Positions 8,281 through 16,060 are shown, numbered from the stretch's first letter. The stretch is 64,000 nucleotides of DNA from Micromonospora chersina (GCF_900091475.1 NZ_FMIB01000002.1:3720001-3784000), one strand, 5' to 3'. The notes: generated by a model not told the origin, from the sequence alone. A program made the numbers and translations.

Positions 8281-8550
8281 CCCGTCGGTCACCGCGCCGA
8301 CGAGACGTCCGCGCCGGGTGTCCGGTTAAACCGTGACGGCCGCCACCTGCGGAAATCGGGGCCCGTGCCGGGCCGTTGCACCTCCCGTACGAGCGATATG
8401 AGCGAGCGGGCGGCAGGCCCGCCGCCCCCGGTGAGCGAGTGGGGCAGCGCCTCCAGTGCGCACCGAGATCCCCAGAGAGCACGCCGAGCGCCACTCCCGG
8501 TGCCGCGTCTCCGGACCCCGGAGACGTCACCCCCCGAATGGAGCCTCGAC
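8281..8550 (+). other. 270-base leader region upstream of the C39-like peptidase
   Basis: No supported gene. It holds an AT-containing stretch GGTTAAACC (8324-8332), a GC palindrome around 8408-8428, and a perfect 9-bp hairpin (8506-8526) just before the ribosome-binding site. I could not match it to a known riboswitch class by eye. Confidence 0.45.
8506..8526 (+). promoter_or_regulatory. Leader hairpin just upstream of the peptidase ribosome-binding site
   Basis: CGTCTCCGG, a 3-base loop, then CCGGAGACG: a perfect 9-bp stem ending 24 bases before the ATG at 8551. It is followed by ATGGAGC, a candidate Shine-Dalgarno region. It could modulate translation or stabilise the mRNA; the role is inferred. 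Confidence 0.5.
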
Positions 8551-9171
8551 ATGAACTCGATCTTCCGTAAGAGCATGCTGTCCGTCGCCGGCCTGGTGAT
8601 GTGCGGCGGCACCGTCCTCGGCCCGGCTGTCGCCGCGCAGGCCGCGCCGTCGGCCGCCCTGAAGGGCAAGGGCGAGCGCAGCGCCGGCTACGAGTACGAG
8701 GCGCAGCCGAACTTCTTCTACTGCGGCCCGGCCTCGACCCGTATCGCCCTGTCGGCCGAGGGCAAGGAGGTCAGCCAGGACGAGCTGGCCGCCAAGCTGG
8801 GCACCACCGAGAACGGCACCGACTCGGCCCTCGACATCACCCGGGTGCTCAACGAGTACACCGGTGGCAAGTACAAGACCACCGAGATCCGGGACGACGT
8901 GGCCACCAAGGAGCAGGTCGAGCGCCTGCGGGCGGACGTCAAGGCCGCCGTGGACCAGGGCCGGCCGGTCGTCGCCAACATCCTGGGCGGCGCGCTGGAC
9001 ATCGACGGTGTCGAGCACAGCTACCCCGGTCACTACCTGACCGTGGTGGAGTACAAGGACGACGGCAACACGGTGCTGATCGCCGACCCGGCCAGCCCGA
9101 ACGAGCCGACGTACTGGATGGACGTGACCGAGCTGGCCAACTGGATCGCCGGCCGCGGTTACAGCTCCTGA
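8551..9171 (+). CDS. Secreted C39-like cysteine peptidase family protein
   Basis: 206 residues using ATG 8551, chosen because it opens a clean signal peptide (MNSIFRKSMLSVAGLVMCGG) cleaved near AAQA-AP, residue 32. The frame is open upstream to 8365 but that stretch is not protein-like. The mature part fits the peptidase C39-like (papain-fold) domain. NFFYCGPAS places the nucleophile at Cys58, PGHYLTVVEY gives His161, and IADPAS gives Asp179. Members act on peptides or cross-links outside the cell. It is a single gene with its own terminator, so it is probably a monocistronic secreted enzyme. The substrate is unknown. Confidence 0.83.
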   Translation: MNSIFRKSMLSVAGLVMCGGTVLGPAVAAQAAPSAALKGKGERSAGYEYEAQPNFFYCGPASTRIALSAEGKEVSQDELAAKLGTTENGTDSALDITRVLNEYTGGKYKTTEIRDDVATKEQVERLRADVKAAVDQGRPVVANILGGALDIDGVEHSYPGHYLTVVEYKDDGNTVLIADPASPNEPTYWMDVTELANWIAGRGYSS

Positions 9172-9181
9172 CCGAGCAGTC

Positions 9182-9217
9182 AAGGGCCGGTCTCCCCGGG
9201 CGGGGAGGCCGGCCCTT
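9182..9217 (+). terminator. Strong hairpin terminator after the C39-like peptidase gene
   Basis: AAGGGCCGGTCTCCCC, a 4-base loop and GGGGAGGCCGGCCCTTT form a 16-bp stem with one G-T pair, 10 bases after the stop codon. The short T run gives a good factor-independent terminator. Confidence 0.8.
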
Positions 9218-9257
9218 TCGGCGTCCGCCGGGTCACCGACCCCGCTAGAGTCTGACC

Positions 9258-9929
9258 GTGCCACGACCGGTGATCTTCGACCTGTTCCACACCCTGGTGC
9301 CTGGCGGGGACCCCGAGCGGGACCGGGTGGTCGGCGAGATGGCGCTGATGGTGGGGGTGGAGCCGGCCGCCCTTGTCGACGCGTACCACGCGACGTGGCG
9401 GGACCGGATGACCCGCTGGGACGCCGCGGAGACGGTGCGCCTCCTGGCCCGGCGGCTCGGTGGCTCGCCCACCGAGGAGCAGGTGGCCCGGGCCGCCGCG
9501 CACCGGCGGGAGCTGGCCCGGCGGCTGTTGTCGCGCGTCCGGCCGGAAACCGTCGCGGTGCTGGACGCGCTGCGCGCCGACGGCCACCCGATCGGGCTGG
9601 TCAGCAACGCCACCGCGGAGACCGCCGAGGCGTGGCCGTCGACCGACCTGGCCCGCCGGTTCGACGTCGCGATCTTCTCCTGCGACGTGGCCCTGGCCAA
9701 GCCCGACCCGGCGATCTACCGGCTGGCGGCGGAGCGCCTCGGTGTCGCGCCGGCCGACTGCGTGTTCGTGGGCGACGGCGCGGACGGCGAGCTGGCCGGG
9801 GCGGCGGCGGTCGGCATGACAGTGGTCCGGACCACCGAGCACAACGACACCGATCCGGCCTGGGTCGGCCGCGCGCTGACCGCGCTCGGCGAGCTGCCCG
9901 CCCTGCTGTGGGAGCCGGCCAGCGGCTGA
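9258..9929 (+). CDS. HAD-superfamily phosphatase
   Basis: 223 residues from a GTG. Motif I is IFDLFHTLVPG, with Asp8 as predicted nucleophile and a Phe-His rather than the usual D-G-T after it. Motif II is in LVSNAT, the Lys of motif III is in LAKPDPAIY, and motif IV is VFVGDGADGELAG. The cap is helical (about 16-85), as in subfamily IA. These enzymes dephosphorylate small metabolites or remove halide. Replacement of the second Asp of DxDx by Phe-His is seen in some IA members annotated as hydrolases of unknown substrate. The gene stands alone between a terminator and a hemerythrin gene. Confidence 0.82.
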   Translation: MPRPVIFDLFHTLVPGGDPERDRVVGEMALMVGVEPAALVDAYHATWRDRMTRWDAAETVRLLARRLGGSPTEEQVARAAAHRRELARRLLSRVRPETVAVLDALRADGHPIGLVSNATAETAEAWPSTDLARRFDVAIFSCDVALAKPDPAIYRLAAERLGVAPADCVFVGDGADGELAGAAAVGMTVVRTTEHNDTDPAWVGRALTALGELPALLWEPASG

Positions 9930-10034
9930 GCACCCCGGGTGGGAGGCGGCGGAAATCCGGCTGGTTCGATCGACCGGACGAGGGTAGTGGGCCAGGCAAG
10001 CCGTTCCGCAACCCACCGGTAAGGGGCTACTCAG

Positions 10035-10628
10035 ATGACCGACGTACAGACGGAACGGGACGTCGTCGACGTCCTGATGACGGACCACCGCGAGGTCGAG
10101 GCGATCTTCGTCGAGCTGGAGAGCCGGCAGGGCACCCCGGAGCACCGGCGGCAGCTCGCCGACGTGGTGATCGCCGAGCTGGTCCGGCACTCCGTGGCCG
10201 AGGAGGCCTATGTCTACCCGGCCGCCCGCAAGGCCCTCCCCGACGGCGACCAGCTCGCCGAGCACGAGATCTCCGAGCACGCCGACGCCGAGCGGACCAT
10301 GAAGGAGCTGGAGTCCCTCGATCCCTCCGAGCCGCGCTTCGACGAGCTGCTGACCAAGCTGACCGCGACCATCCGGCACCACGTGCAGGAGGAGGAGAGC
10401 GACCTCTTCCCCCGGCTCCGCGCGGCCTGCGCCCGCGAGGAGCTGGTCGAGCTGGCCGGCAAGGTGGAGGCGGCGAAGAAGTCGGCGCCGACCCGGCCGC
10501 ACCCGGCCGCCCCGGACCACCCGCCGGCGAACAAGCTGCTTGCCCCGGGCACCGGCCTTGTCGACCGGATGCGCGACGCGCTGAGCGGCCGGCCCACGTC
10601 GATGCGGGAGCTGCGCGAGAAGTCCTGA
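10035..10628 (+). CDS. Hemerythrin HHE domain protein
   Basis: 197 residues. The four-helix hemerythrin-like domain (about 1-145) shows the iron-binding pattern: TDHREVEAIF, VRHSVAEEAYVYPA, EHEISEHADAE and HHVQEEESDLFPRL. The tail is Pro/Ala-rich. Single-domain HHE proteins bind a di-iron centre and sense or buffer oxygen, NO or peroxide in the cytosol. ATG 10035 follows AAGGGGC. The gene is followed by a hairpin shared with the convergent Lrp gene. Confidence 0.88.
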   Translation: MTDVQTERDVVDVLMTDHREVEAIFVELESRQGTPEHRRQLADVVIAELVRHSVAEEAYVYPAARKALPDGDQLAEHEISEHADAERTMKELESLDPSEPRFDELLTKLTATIRHHVQEEESDLFPRLRAACAREELVELAGKVEAAKKSAPTRPHPAAPDHPPANKLLAPGTGLVDRMRDALSGRPTSMRELREKS

Positions 10629-10638
10629 CCACCGACCA

Positions 10639-10676
10639 CGGCGGCCACGCTCCCGGCACGGGGGGCGTGGCCGCCG
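10639..10676. terminator. Bidirectional hairpin between hemerythrin and Lrp genes
   Basis: CGGCGGCCACGC (10639-10650) pairs perfectly with GCGTGGCCGCCG (10665-10676) around a 14-base loop. It lies between two convergent stop codons, so it could serve both strands. Confidence 0.6.
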
Positions 10677-10683
10677 CCGCGTG

Positions 10684-11139
10684 TCAGGGGGTCTGGGGGT
10701 ACGGGTCGAGCGGGCGCTCGAAGAAACTCTCCAGCACCACCACGGTCTGCGTGCCGGTGACGCCCTCGACCTGGAACAGCCGGCGCAGGCTGGCCTGGAG
10801 CTGCTCGGGCGTGCCGACCCGGATCTTCACGAGCAGCGAGGCGGGGCCGGCGATGACGTGCGCCTCCACCACCTCGGGCAGCGCGGCGAGCGCGTCCCGG
10901 GTGGGGTGGTCGCCCATCCAGGCGTTCGCCTCCACCAGCACGAACGCGAGCACGCCCCGGCCGACCGCGCCCGGGTCCACGTCCACAGTGGTCCGCCGGA
11001 CCACCCCCTGCTCCCGCAGCTTCCGCACCCGTTCGTGTACCGCCCCCGTGGAGAGGCCGACCTGCCCGGCCAGCGCCGCGTACGACTGGGTGGCGTCGTT
11101 CTGCAGCGCGGCCAGCAGCTTCCGGTCGACGTCGTCCAC
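10684..11139 (-). CDS. Lrp/AsnC family transcriptional regulator
   Basis: 151 residues from a GTG. The N-terminal winged HTH (VDDVDRKLLAALQNDATQSY through LAGQVGLSTGAVHERVRKL) is followed by the RAM/AsnC ligand domain (about 65-150). That domain includes EVVEAHVIAGPASLLVKIR and VTGTQTVVVLESF. It probably binds an amino acid or similar small effector as an oligomer. It is divergent from the SMP-30 gene, whose upstream region carries two AGTCACGRCTG direct repeats, so it may regulate that gene and itself (inference). Confidence 0.9.
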   Translation of the reverse strand: MDDVDRKLLAALQNDATQSYAALAGQVGLSTGAVHERVRKLREQGVVRRTTVDVDPGAVGRGVLAFVLVEANAWMGDHPTRDALAALPEVVEAHVIAGPASLLVKIRVGTPEQLQASLRRLFQVEGVTGTQTVVVLESFFERPLDPYPQTP

Positions 11140-11163
11140 GACCGTCCTCCGTTCGGTGTCTCA

Positions 11164-11222
11164 AGTCACGGCTGATTCTGGTTCAGTCATGCTAGCTTCT
11201 TGCCGAACGTCAGTCACGACTG
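11164..11222. promoter_or_regulatory. Paired AGTCACGRCTG direct repeats in the divergent lrp/SMP-30 promoter region
   Basis: AGTCACGGCTG at 11164-11174 and AGTCACGACTG at 11212-11222 match at 10 of 11 positions and are 48 bases apart. They lie in the only relatively AT-containing stretch between the divergent genes. They are candidate operators for the Lrp-family protein. Confidence 0.45.
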
Positions 11223-11234
11223 GAGGCGATCGGC

Positions 11235-12137
11235 GTGGATCGGTTCAGGACGCGTTTTGAGGTGCGGGACGAGCGGTTCCGCCGGGTCAACGGCGACGAG
11301 TGGACGGAGTGCCTCTGGACCGGCGGCCGCTGGCTGGAGGGCCCGGCCTGGTTCTCCGCCGGGCGCCACCTGGTCTTCAGCGACATCCCCAACGACCGGC
11401 TGCTGCGCTGGGACGAGACCACCGGCGCGGTCGGGGTGTTCCGCCAGCCGGCCGGCTACGCCAACGGGCACACCGTCGACCGACGGGGGCGGCTGGTGAG
11501 CTGCGAGCAGGGCCGGCGGCGGGTCACCCGGACCGAGGCCGACGGCACCGACACGGTGCTCGCCGAGCGCTGGCGCGGCAAGCGGCTGAACAGCCCGAAC
11601 GACGTGGTCGAGCACTCCGACGGCTCGATCTGGTTCACCGACCCGAGCTACGGCATCGACAGCGACTACGAGGGCCACCGGGCCGAGGGCGAGATCGGCG
11701 GCAACCACGTCTACCGGGTCGACCCGCACGACGGCGAGGTACGCCGCGTCGCCGACGACTTCGGGCAGCCGAACGGGCTGGCGTTCAGCCCCGACGAGTC
11801 ACTGCTCTACGTGGTCGACACCCGGGCGAAGCACCTGCGCCGGTTCGCCGTCACCGAGGGCGGCGCCCTCCGCGGCGGCGAGGTCTTCGCCACCTGCGAC
11901 GCCGGCTCCTTCGACGGCGTACGCCTCGACGACGCCGGCCGGGTCTGGGTGGCCGCGCACGACGGGCTGCACTGCTTCGACCCGGACGGCACGCTGCTCG
12001 GCAAGCTGCACCTGCCGGAGGTGGTCGCCAACTTCACCTTCGGCGGCCCGAAGCGCAACCAGCTCTACATCTGCGCCTCCAGCTCGCTGTTCAGCCTGCG
12101 GGTCAACGTGAACGGGGCGCGCTACCCCGGCTGGTGA
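11235..12137 (+). CDS. SMP-30/gluconolactonase-like beta-propeller hydrolase
   Basis: 300 residues from GTG 11235, with GGAGG nine bases upstream. It has the SMP-30/gluconolactonase/LRE pattern. WLEGPAWFSAGRHLVFSDIP carries the metal-binding Glu (about residue 35), LNSPNDVVEHSDGSIWFTDP the Asn, and GQPNGLAFSPDESLLYVVDT further Asn and Asp ligands. The family hydrolyses sugar lactones or other cyclic esters with a divalent metal. The next gene converges 4 bases after its stop. Control by the divergent Lrp protein is plausible. Confidence 0.87.
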   Translation: MDRFRTRFEVRDERFRRVNGDEWTECLWTGGRWLEGPAWFSAGRHLVFSDIPNDRLLRWDETTGAVGVFRQPAGYANGHTVDRRGRLVSCEQGRRRVTRTEADGTDTVLAERWRGKRLNSPNDVVEHSDGSIWFTDPSYGIDSDYEGHRAEGEIGGNHVYRVDPHDGEVRRVADDFGQPNGLAFSPDESLLYVVDTRAKHLRRFAVTEGGALRGGEVFATCDAGSFDGVRLDDAGRVWVAAHDGLHCFDPDGTLLGKLHLPEVVANFTFGGPKRNQLYICASSSLFSLRVNVNGARYPGW

Positions 12138-12141
12138 CCGG

Positions 12142-12375
12142 TCAGCCCTCCGGGGCGATCCGCCGGAGGTTGTCCAGGTCGGACACGACGATCGCCTCCA
12201 GCGGGCAGGACTCGGCCGCGTCCAGCACCGACTCGTCGGCGGCGATCCGCTCGGCCACCGGCCGGGACAGCCCGTCGACGAGCACGAAGTGCTGCGGCGC
12301 CACACCGGCGCAGATCCCGGAGCCGATGCACCGGGTCGGGTCGACGTGCAGCCGCCACTCGGTTCCCTCGCTCAC
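12142..12375 (-). CDS. [3Fe-4S] ferredoxin partner of P450
   Basis: 77 residues. Cys16 and Cys22 (CIGSGIC) plus Cys57 (ESCPLEAI) give the CxxxxxC...C pattern of [3Fe-4S] ferredoxins that reduce bacterial P450s. The second Cys of a classic CxxCxxC is absent, as expected for the 3Fe type. It starts 25 bases after the P450 stop on the same strand, so it is the P450's likely electron donor. No ferredoxin reductase is in the window, so one must be supplied from elsewhere. Confidence 0.9.
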   Translation of the reverse strand: MSEGTEWRLHVDPTRCIGSGICAGVAPQHFVLVDGLSRPVAERIAADESVLDAAESCPLEAIVVSDLDNLRRIAPEG

Positions 12376-12400
12376 GCGCCCTCCCCCGCTCCGGCCCGGT

Positions 12401-13678
12401 TCACCAGGCCACCGGCATCGCCACCAGGCCCCGCACCAGCAGGCCGCTCTTCCAGGTCAGCTCCTCCACCGGCACCGCGAGCCGGAGCCCCGGCGCCCGG
12501 TCGAGCAGTGTCTCCAGCACCACCCGCAGCTCCATCCGGGCCAGCTGCGCGCCGACGCAGTGGTGCACGCCGTGCCCGAAGCCGAGGTGCGGGTTGACCG
12601 TCCGGGTCAGGTCGAGCCGGTCGGCGTCGGTGAACACCGCGTCGTCCCGGTTGGCCGCCGCTATGTTGACCACCACCGGCTCGCCGGCCCGGACCAGCAC
12701 CCCGCCCAGCTCGACGTCCTCGGTGGCGTAGCGCGGGAAGGCGGCCGTCGCGCCGAGCGGGATGAACCGCATCAGCTCCTCGACGGCGACCGGCACCAGC
12801 TCGGGCCGCTCGCGCAGGGTGTCCCAGGCGCCGGGGGTGGTGAGCAGGACGTACACCATGTTGGGGATCTGGGTCACGGTGGTCTCGTGGCCGGCGGCGA
12901 GCAGCCCGGCGGCGAGGGTGACCATCTCCTCCTCGGTGAGCCGGTCGGCGTGCTCGTCGCGCGCCCGGACCATCGCGCTGAGCAGGTCGTCGGCGGGTTC
13001 GAGCCGGCGCTGGGCGACAAGCCCGCCCATGTAGGCGAGCAGGTTGTCGATGTATTCCTGGGCGAGGCCCGGGTCCAGCGAGGTGGTCGACACGATCGCC
13101 TCCGACCACGTGTGGAACCTGTCCTGGTCGGACACCGGCACGCCGAGCAGGTCGCAGATCACCCTGATCGGCAGCGGGGTGGCCAGGTGCGCCACCAGGT
13201 CGGCGGGCGGCCCGGCGGCGAGCAGCCCGTCGACCAGTTCGTCGGCCACCGCCCGGGTACGCGGACGCAGCTCCTCGACCCGCCGCGCGGTGAACGCCTT
13301 CGCCACGAGGCGGCGCAGCCGGGTGTGCTCCGGCGGGTCCATCGAGAGGATGCCGGTCTCCTGCTGGCGCGGGGTGTTCCGGGGTTCGTCACGGCCGACC
13401 GACGCGGCCCGGCTGAACCGTGGGTCGCCGAGCACCGTCTTCACGTCGGCGTGCCGGGTGGCCAGCCAGGCGGGCTCGCCGTAGGGCAGTTGGACCCGGA
13501 CCAGTGGCTGCTCGCGCAGCTCGGCGTAGCGGGCGTCCAGGTCGAGCCGGACAGGGGCGTTGAACGGGTAGCGCTGCGGGATGGTCGCCTGGGAAGTGTC
13601 GGTCACCGGCTGGCTCGCTCTCGTCCACGGCACCGCGGGCGGTGCGGGTCGACTCCGCACGACTCGACGCTGAGTCAT
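12401..13678 (-). CDS. Cytochrome P450
   Basis: 425 residues if the ATG at 13678 is used. A GTG at about 13609 (VTDTSQATIPQ) is a credible alternative and gives a more usual ~400-residue P450. The I-helix oxygen-binding motif is AAGHETT, the K-helix ExxR is EELMRF, and the heme loop is FGHGVHHCVGAQLAR with the Cys thiolate ligand. This is a soluble class I bacterial P450 of the CYP105/107 style. It is co-transcribed with the downstream ferredoxin. The substrate is unknown; no polyketide or peptide synthase genes are adjacent. Confidence 0.93.
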   Translation of the reverse strand: MTQRRVVRSRPAPPAVPWTRASQPVTDTSQATIPQRYPFNAPVRLDLDARYAELREQPLVRVQLPYGEPAWLATRHADVKTVLGDPRFSRAASVGRDEPRNTPRQQETGILSMDPPEHTRLRRLVAKAFTARRVEELRPRTRAVADELVDGLLAAGPPADLVAHLATPLPIRVICDLLGVPVSDQDRFHTWSEAIVSTTSLDPGLAQEYIDNLLAYMGGLVAQRRLEPADDLLSAMVRARDEHADRLTEEEMVTLAAGLLAAGHETTVTQIPNMVYVLLTTPGAWDTLRERPELVPVAVEELMRFIPLGATAAFPRYATEDVELGGVLVRAGEPVVVNIAAANRDDAVFTDADRLDLTRTVNPHLGFGHGVHHCVGAQLARMELRVVLETLLDRAPGLRLAVPVEELTWKSGLLVRGLVAMPVAW

Positions 13679-13745
13679 GCCCCGACTGCGGATGGTAGCG
13701 AGGTCGGTCGATGGAAACCAGAGGATTGTTCCGGGTCCGACACGA

Positions 13746-13782
13746 CGATCCCGGGCCGCCCGTGCGGGACGGCCCGGGATCG
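13746..13782 (-). terminator. Hairpin terminator after the MT0933-like gene
   Basis: CGATCCCGGGCCG (13746-13758) pairs with CGGCCCGGGATCG (13770-13782), a perfect 13-bp stem with an 11-base loop. It lies downstream of the minus-strand small gene and upstream of the P450 gene. Confidence 0.72.
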
Positions 13783-13792
13783 CGAGCTGTGG

Positions 13793-13975
13793 TCAGCGTC
13801 CGGTGTCGCCCTGACCGGTCCGCTGCTGCGCCATGTCGACGCCCTTGTCGATCTGCTCGTCGTACTTGCCCTGGGTCCGCTTGTCGGCCATGTCGCCGCC
13901 CTTTTCGATGCCCTGGTCGACCTGCTTGTCATGCTTGTCAGCCATGTCCTTGGCCTTGTCCATGAAGTCGCTCAT
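13793..13975 (-). CDS. MT0933-like small protein (annotated in databases as antitoxin)
   Basis: 60 residues, starting MSDFMDKAKDMADKHDKQVD. The ATG at 13975 has GGGAGCAGCGAC upstream. The sequence is a charged helix with two imperfect copies of an 18-residue unit beginning DMADK and ending QGIEKGG / QIDKGV. It fits the MT0933-like antitoxin family (PF14013). Such proteins are abundant in actinomycetes as solitary genes. No toxin gene is adjacent here: the divergent neighbour is a permease. The antitoxin label should therefore be treated with caution; a stress-related small protein is as likely. Confidence 0.8.
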   Translation of the reverse strand: MSDFMDKAKDMADKHDKQVDQGIEKGGDMADKRTQGKYDEQIDKGVDMAQQRTGQGDTGR

Positions 13976-14105
13976 GTCGCTGCTCCCTTCGATACGTTGA
14001 ATGCCTTCCCTGGGGCCGGAGGCACAAACACGCCGTGCCCGAACGCCGACCGGGTGTCGGATTCGCGTGCGTCGGGTACGGAACGGCCACGATCGAGGAG
14101 GCGAC

Positions 14106-15209
14106 GTGGACGAGGACGCTGGGACGCCGGATCCGGCGGAGCGGAACCGGGCGGCGGGACCGCGGCACACCTGGGCGGGGCTGCCCTGGCCGGTGCGGAC
14201 GGCCGTCACCTGGAGCGCGTGTCTCGTGGTGGTGATCGCCGCGCTCTGGCTGCTCGGGAAGATCGCCGTGCTGCTGGCGCCGCTGGCCGTGGCGCTGGCC
14301 GGCACACTGTTCCTCACCGCGCTGCTCGACCCGGTGCTGCTGCGGCTGCGCCGGCTCCGGGTGCCGGCCGCGCTGGCCGCCCTGCTCAGCGTCCTGCTGT
14401 TGCTCGGCGTCCTGGTCGGCGTCGGCGCGCTGGTGTGGAACCTGACGGCGAGCCAGTTCGGGGAGCTGAGCCAGCAGCTCGACCAGGGCCTGGAGCGCAG
14501 CCGGGACTTCGTCACCTCCAGCCTGCCGGTCACCGACGAGCAGCTCGACCGCCAGATCGAGCAGATCCGGAAGGGGCTCAGCGGCAGCGCCCCCGACCCG
14601 GTCGCCGGGGCGCGGACGGCCGCCGAGGTCGCCGGCTCGCTCCTGCTCGGCCTGGTGCTCCTCTTCTTCCTGCTGAAGGACGGCCGCTCGATGTGGCACT
14701 GGGTGCTGCGCCGGATGACCGGGCCGCGCCGCGACCTGACCGCCGAGGCGGGCCGGGCCGGCTGGCGGACGCTCGGCGCGTACAGCCGGGGCACGATGAT
14801 CATCGCGGCGATCGACGCCCTCGGCATCGGGCTGGCGCTGGTGCTGCTGCGCGTCCCGCTGGCCCTGCCGCTCGCGCTGATCACCTTCCTGGGCGGGTTC
14901 GTGCCGATCATCGGCGCCACCGTGGCCGGCGCGGTCGCGGTGCTTGTCGCCCTGGCCGCCAACGGCCCCACCACCGCCCTGCTCACCCTCGCCGCGGTGA
15001 TCGCCGTCCAGCAGATCGAGGGCAACCTGCTGGAGCCGCTGGTGATGAAGCGGCAGGTGCAACTGCACCCGGCGGTCATCCTGGTCGTGGTCACCGCCGG
15101 CACGCTGGTCGCCGGCATCGCGGGCGCGTTCGTCTCGGTGCCGATCGCCGCGGTCACCTGGCGGGTGCTGGACACCGTCCAACGCCACCGGGCCGCCCTG
15201 CCCGGGTGA
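14106..15209 (+). CDS. AI-2E family transporter (PerM/YdiK type permease)
   Basis: 367 residues from GTG 14106, chosen for AGGAGG ten bases upstream; the frame is open further upstream but not protein-like. It has about eight membrane helices with the usual family pattern. There is a pair near the start (LVVVIAALWLLGKIAVLLAP), a soluble segment with helices around 115-155, then LLLGLVLLFFLLKDGRSMWH. The conserved FLGGFVPIIGATVAG and IEGNLLEPLVMKRQVQLHP follow. Family members export small molecules or ions; AI-2 transport is shown only for a few. It is a single gene, divergent from the MT0933-like gene. Confidence 0.9.
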   Translation: MDEDAGTPDPAERNRAAGPRHTWAGLPWPVRTAVTWSACLVVVIAALWLLGKIAVLLAPLAVALAGTLFLTALLDPVLLRLRRLRVPAALAALLSVLLLLGVLVGVGALVWNLTASQFGELSQQLDQGLERSRDFVTSSLPVTDEQLDRQIEQIRKGLSGSAPDPVAGARTAAEVAGSLLLGLVLLFFLLKDGRSMWHWVLRRMTGPRRDLTAEAGRAGWRTLGAYSRGTMIIAAIDALGIGLALVLLRVPLALPLALITFLGGFVPIIGATVAGAVAVLVALAANGPTTALLTLAAVIAVQQIEGNLLEPLVMKRQVQLHPAVILVVVTAGTLVAGIAGAFVSVPIAAVTWRVLDTVQRHRAALPG

Positions 15210-15215
15210 TGCAGT

Positions 15216-15878
15216 TCAGGCCGGGTGTGGCTGGCGGAGATGGGTGGTGAACCAGGCGCCGGCCTGGTCCGCCACCTGGTCCAGGGTGCCCGGCTCCTCG
15301 AAGAGGTGGGTGGCGCCCGGCACGATCCGCAGCTCGGCGATGTCGCCCAGATCCGCCTTGGCCTGCTCGTTCAGCACGATCACCTCCTCGTCCAGCCCGC
15401 CGACGATCAGCAGCGTCGGGGCGCGTACCGCCGACAGCGAGCTGCCGGCCAGGTCCGGACGGCCGCCCCGGGAGACCACCGCGCCGACCTGTTCCGGCCG
15501 GGCGGCAGCGGCGACCAGGGCGGCGGCCGCGCCGGTGCTGGCGCCGAAGAGCCCGATCGGCAGCCGGCCCAGCGTCGGCTCGGCGGCCATCCAGTCGACG
15601 ATGGCGGCCAGCCGCTCGGCGAGCATCCCGATGTCGAAGCGCAGCTCGGCGGTGACGGCGTCCCGCTCGTCCTCCTCGGCGGTGAGCAGGTCGACAAGCA
15701 CGGTGCCCAGTCCCCGCCCGTTGAACTCGTGCGCCACCGCGACGTTTCGCGGGCTGTGCCGCGAACTGCCGCTCCCGTGCGCGAACAACACCACCCCCAC
15801 CGCCCCCGACGGCACGATCACGTCGGCCGGCAGCCCCCCGTCCACCACCGGCACGCTGACCTCACGGGAATCCCCCAT
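15216..15878 (-). CDS. Alpha/beta hydrolase of the dienelactone hydrolase type
   Basis: 220 residues. The oxyanion region is VVLFAHGSGSSRHSPRN. The nucleophile elbow GLFGASTGAAAAL puts Ser at 114, with Asp163 (GGLDEE) and His191 (GATHLF) completing the triad. The same hydrolase type is often fused to, or located beside, a phosphoribosyltransferase in actinobacteria; here it is free-standing with no such partner. It converges on the AI-2E permease with 6 bases between stops. Cytosolic; substrate unknown. Confidence 0.83.
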   Translation of the reverse strand: MGDSREVSVPVVDGGLPADVIVPSGAVGVVLFAHGSGSSRHSPRNVAVAHEFNGRGLGTVLVDLLTAEEDERDAVTAELRFDIGMLAERLAAIVDWMAAEPTLGRLPIGLFGASTGAAAALVAAAARPEQVGAVVSRGGRPDLAGSSLSAVRAPTLLIVGGLDEEVIVLNEQAKADLGDIAELRIVPGATHLFEEPGTLDQVADQAGAWFTTHLRQPHPA

Positions 15879-15914
15879 ATCCCCACACCTCCGGCCCGCT
15901 CATACCCACCGAGG

Positions 15915-15977
15915 CGCTGATCATGAAGTTGGCGGCGGGGAAATCGCTCTCCCCCACCGCCAACTTCATGATCAGCG
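15915..15977. repeat. Perfect 21-bp inverted repeat (palindromic intergenic element)
   Basis: CGCTGATCATGAAGTTGGCGG (shown here as its 21 bases split: CGCTGATCATG then AAGTTGGCGG) at 15915-15935 is exactly repeated in inverse at 15957-15977, around a 21-base spacer. It lies between divergent hydrolase and MerR genes. The element is less GC-rich than its surroundings. It resembles interspersed REP-like palindromes rather than a simple terminator, since no transcript ends here. Confidence 0.8.
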
Positions 15978-16060
15978 GGGTTCAGGGCGGGGCGCGAGGG
16001 TTGCCTTGACGTCGGCGGCAAGGTTTAGCGTGACGGTGGTCAGGAGGGCGAGCTCGGCAG

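Noticed and set aside
8281..8550. c-di-AMP (ydaO) riboswitch upstream of the peptidase
   Set aside because: The leader is long and structured but I could not align the conserved ydaO core by eye.
13793..15175. Long open minus-strand frame covering the permease gene
   Set aside because: It is a shadow of the AI-2E gene; only its last 60 codons (from ATG 13975, with a ribosome-binding site) are protein-like.
13793..15209. Toxin-antitoxin pair made of the MT0933-like gene and its neighbour
   Set aside because: The neighbour is an AI-2E family permease with many membrane helices, not a toxin.
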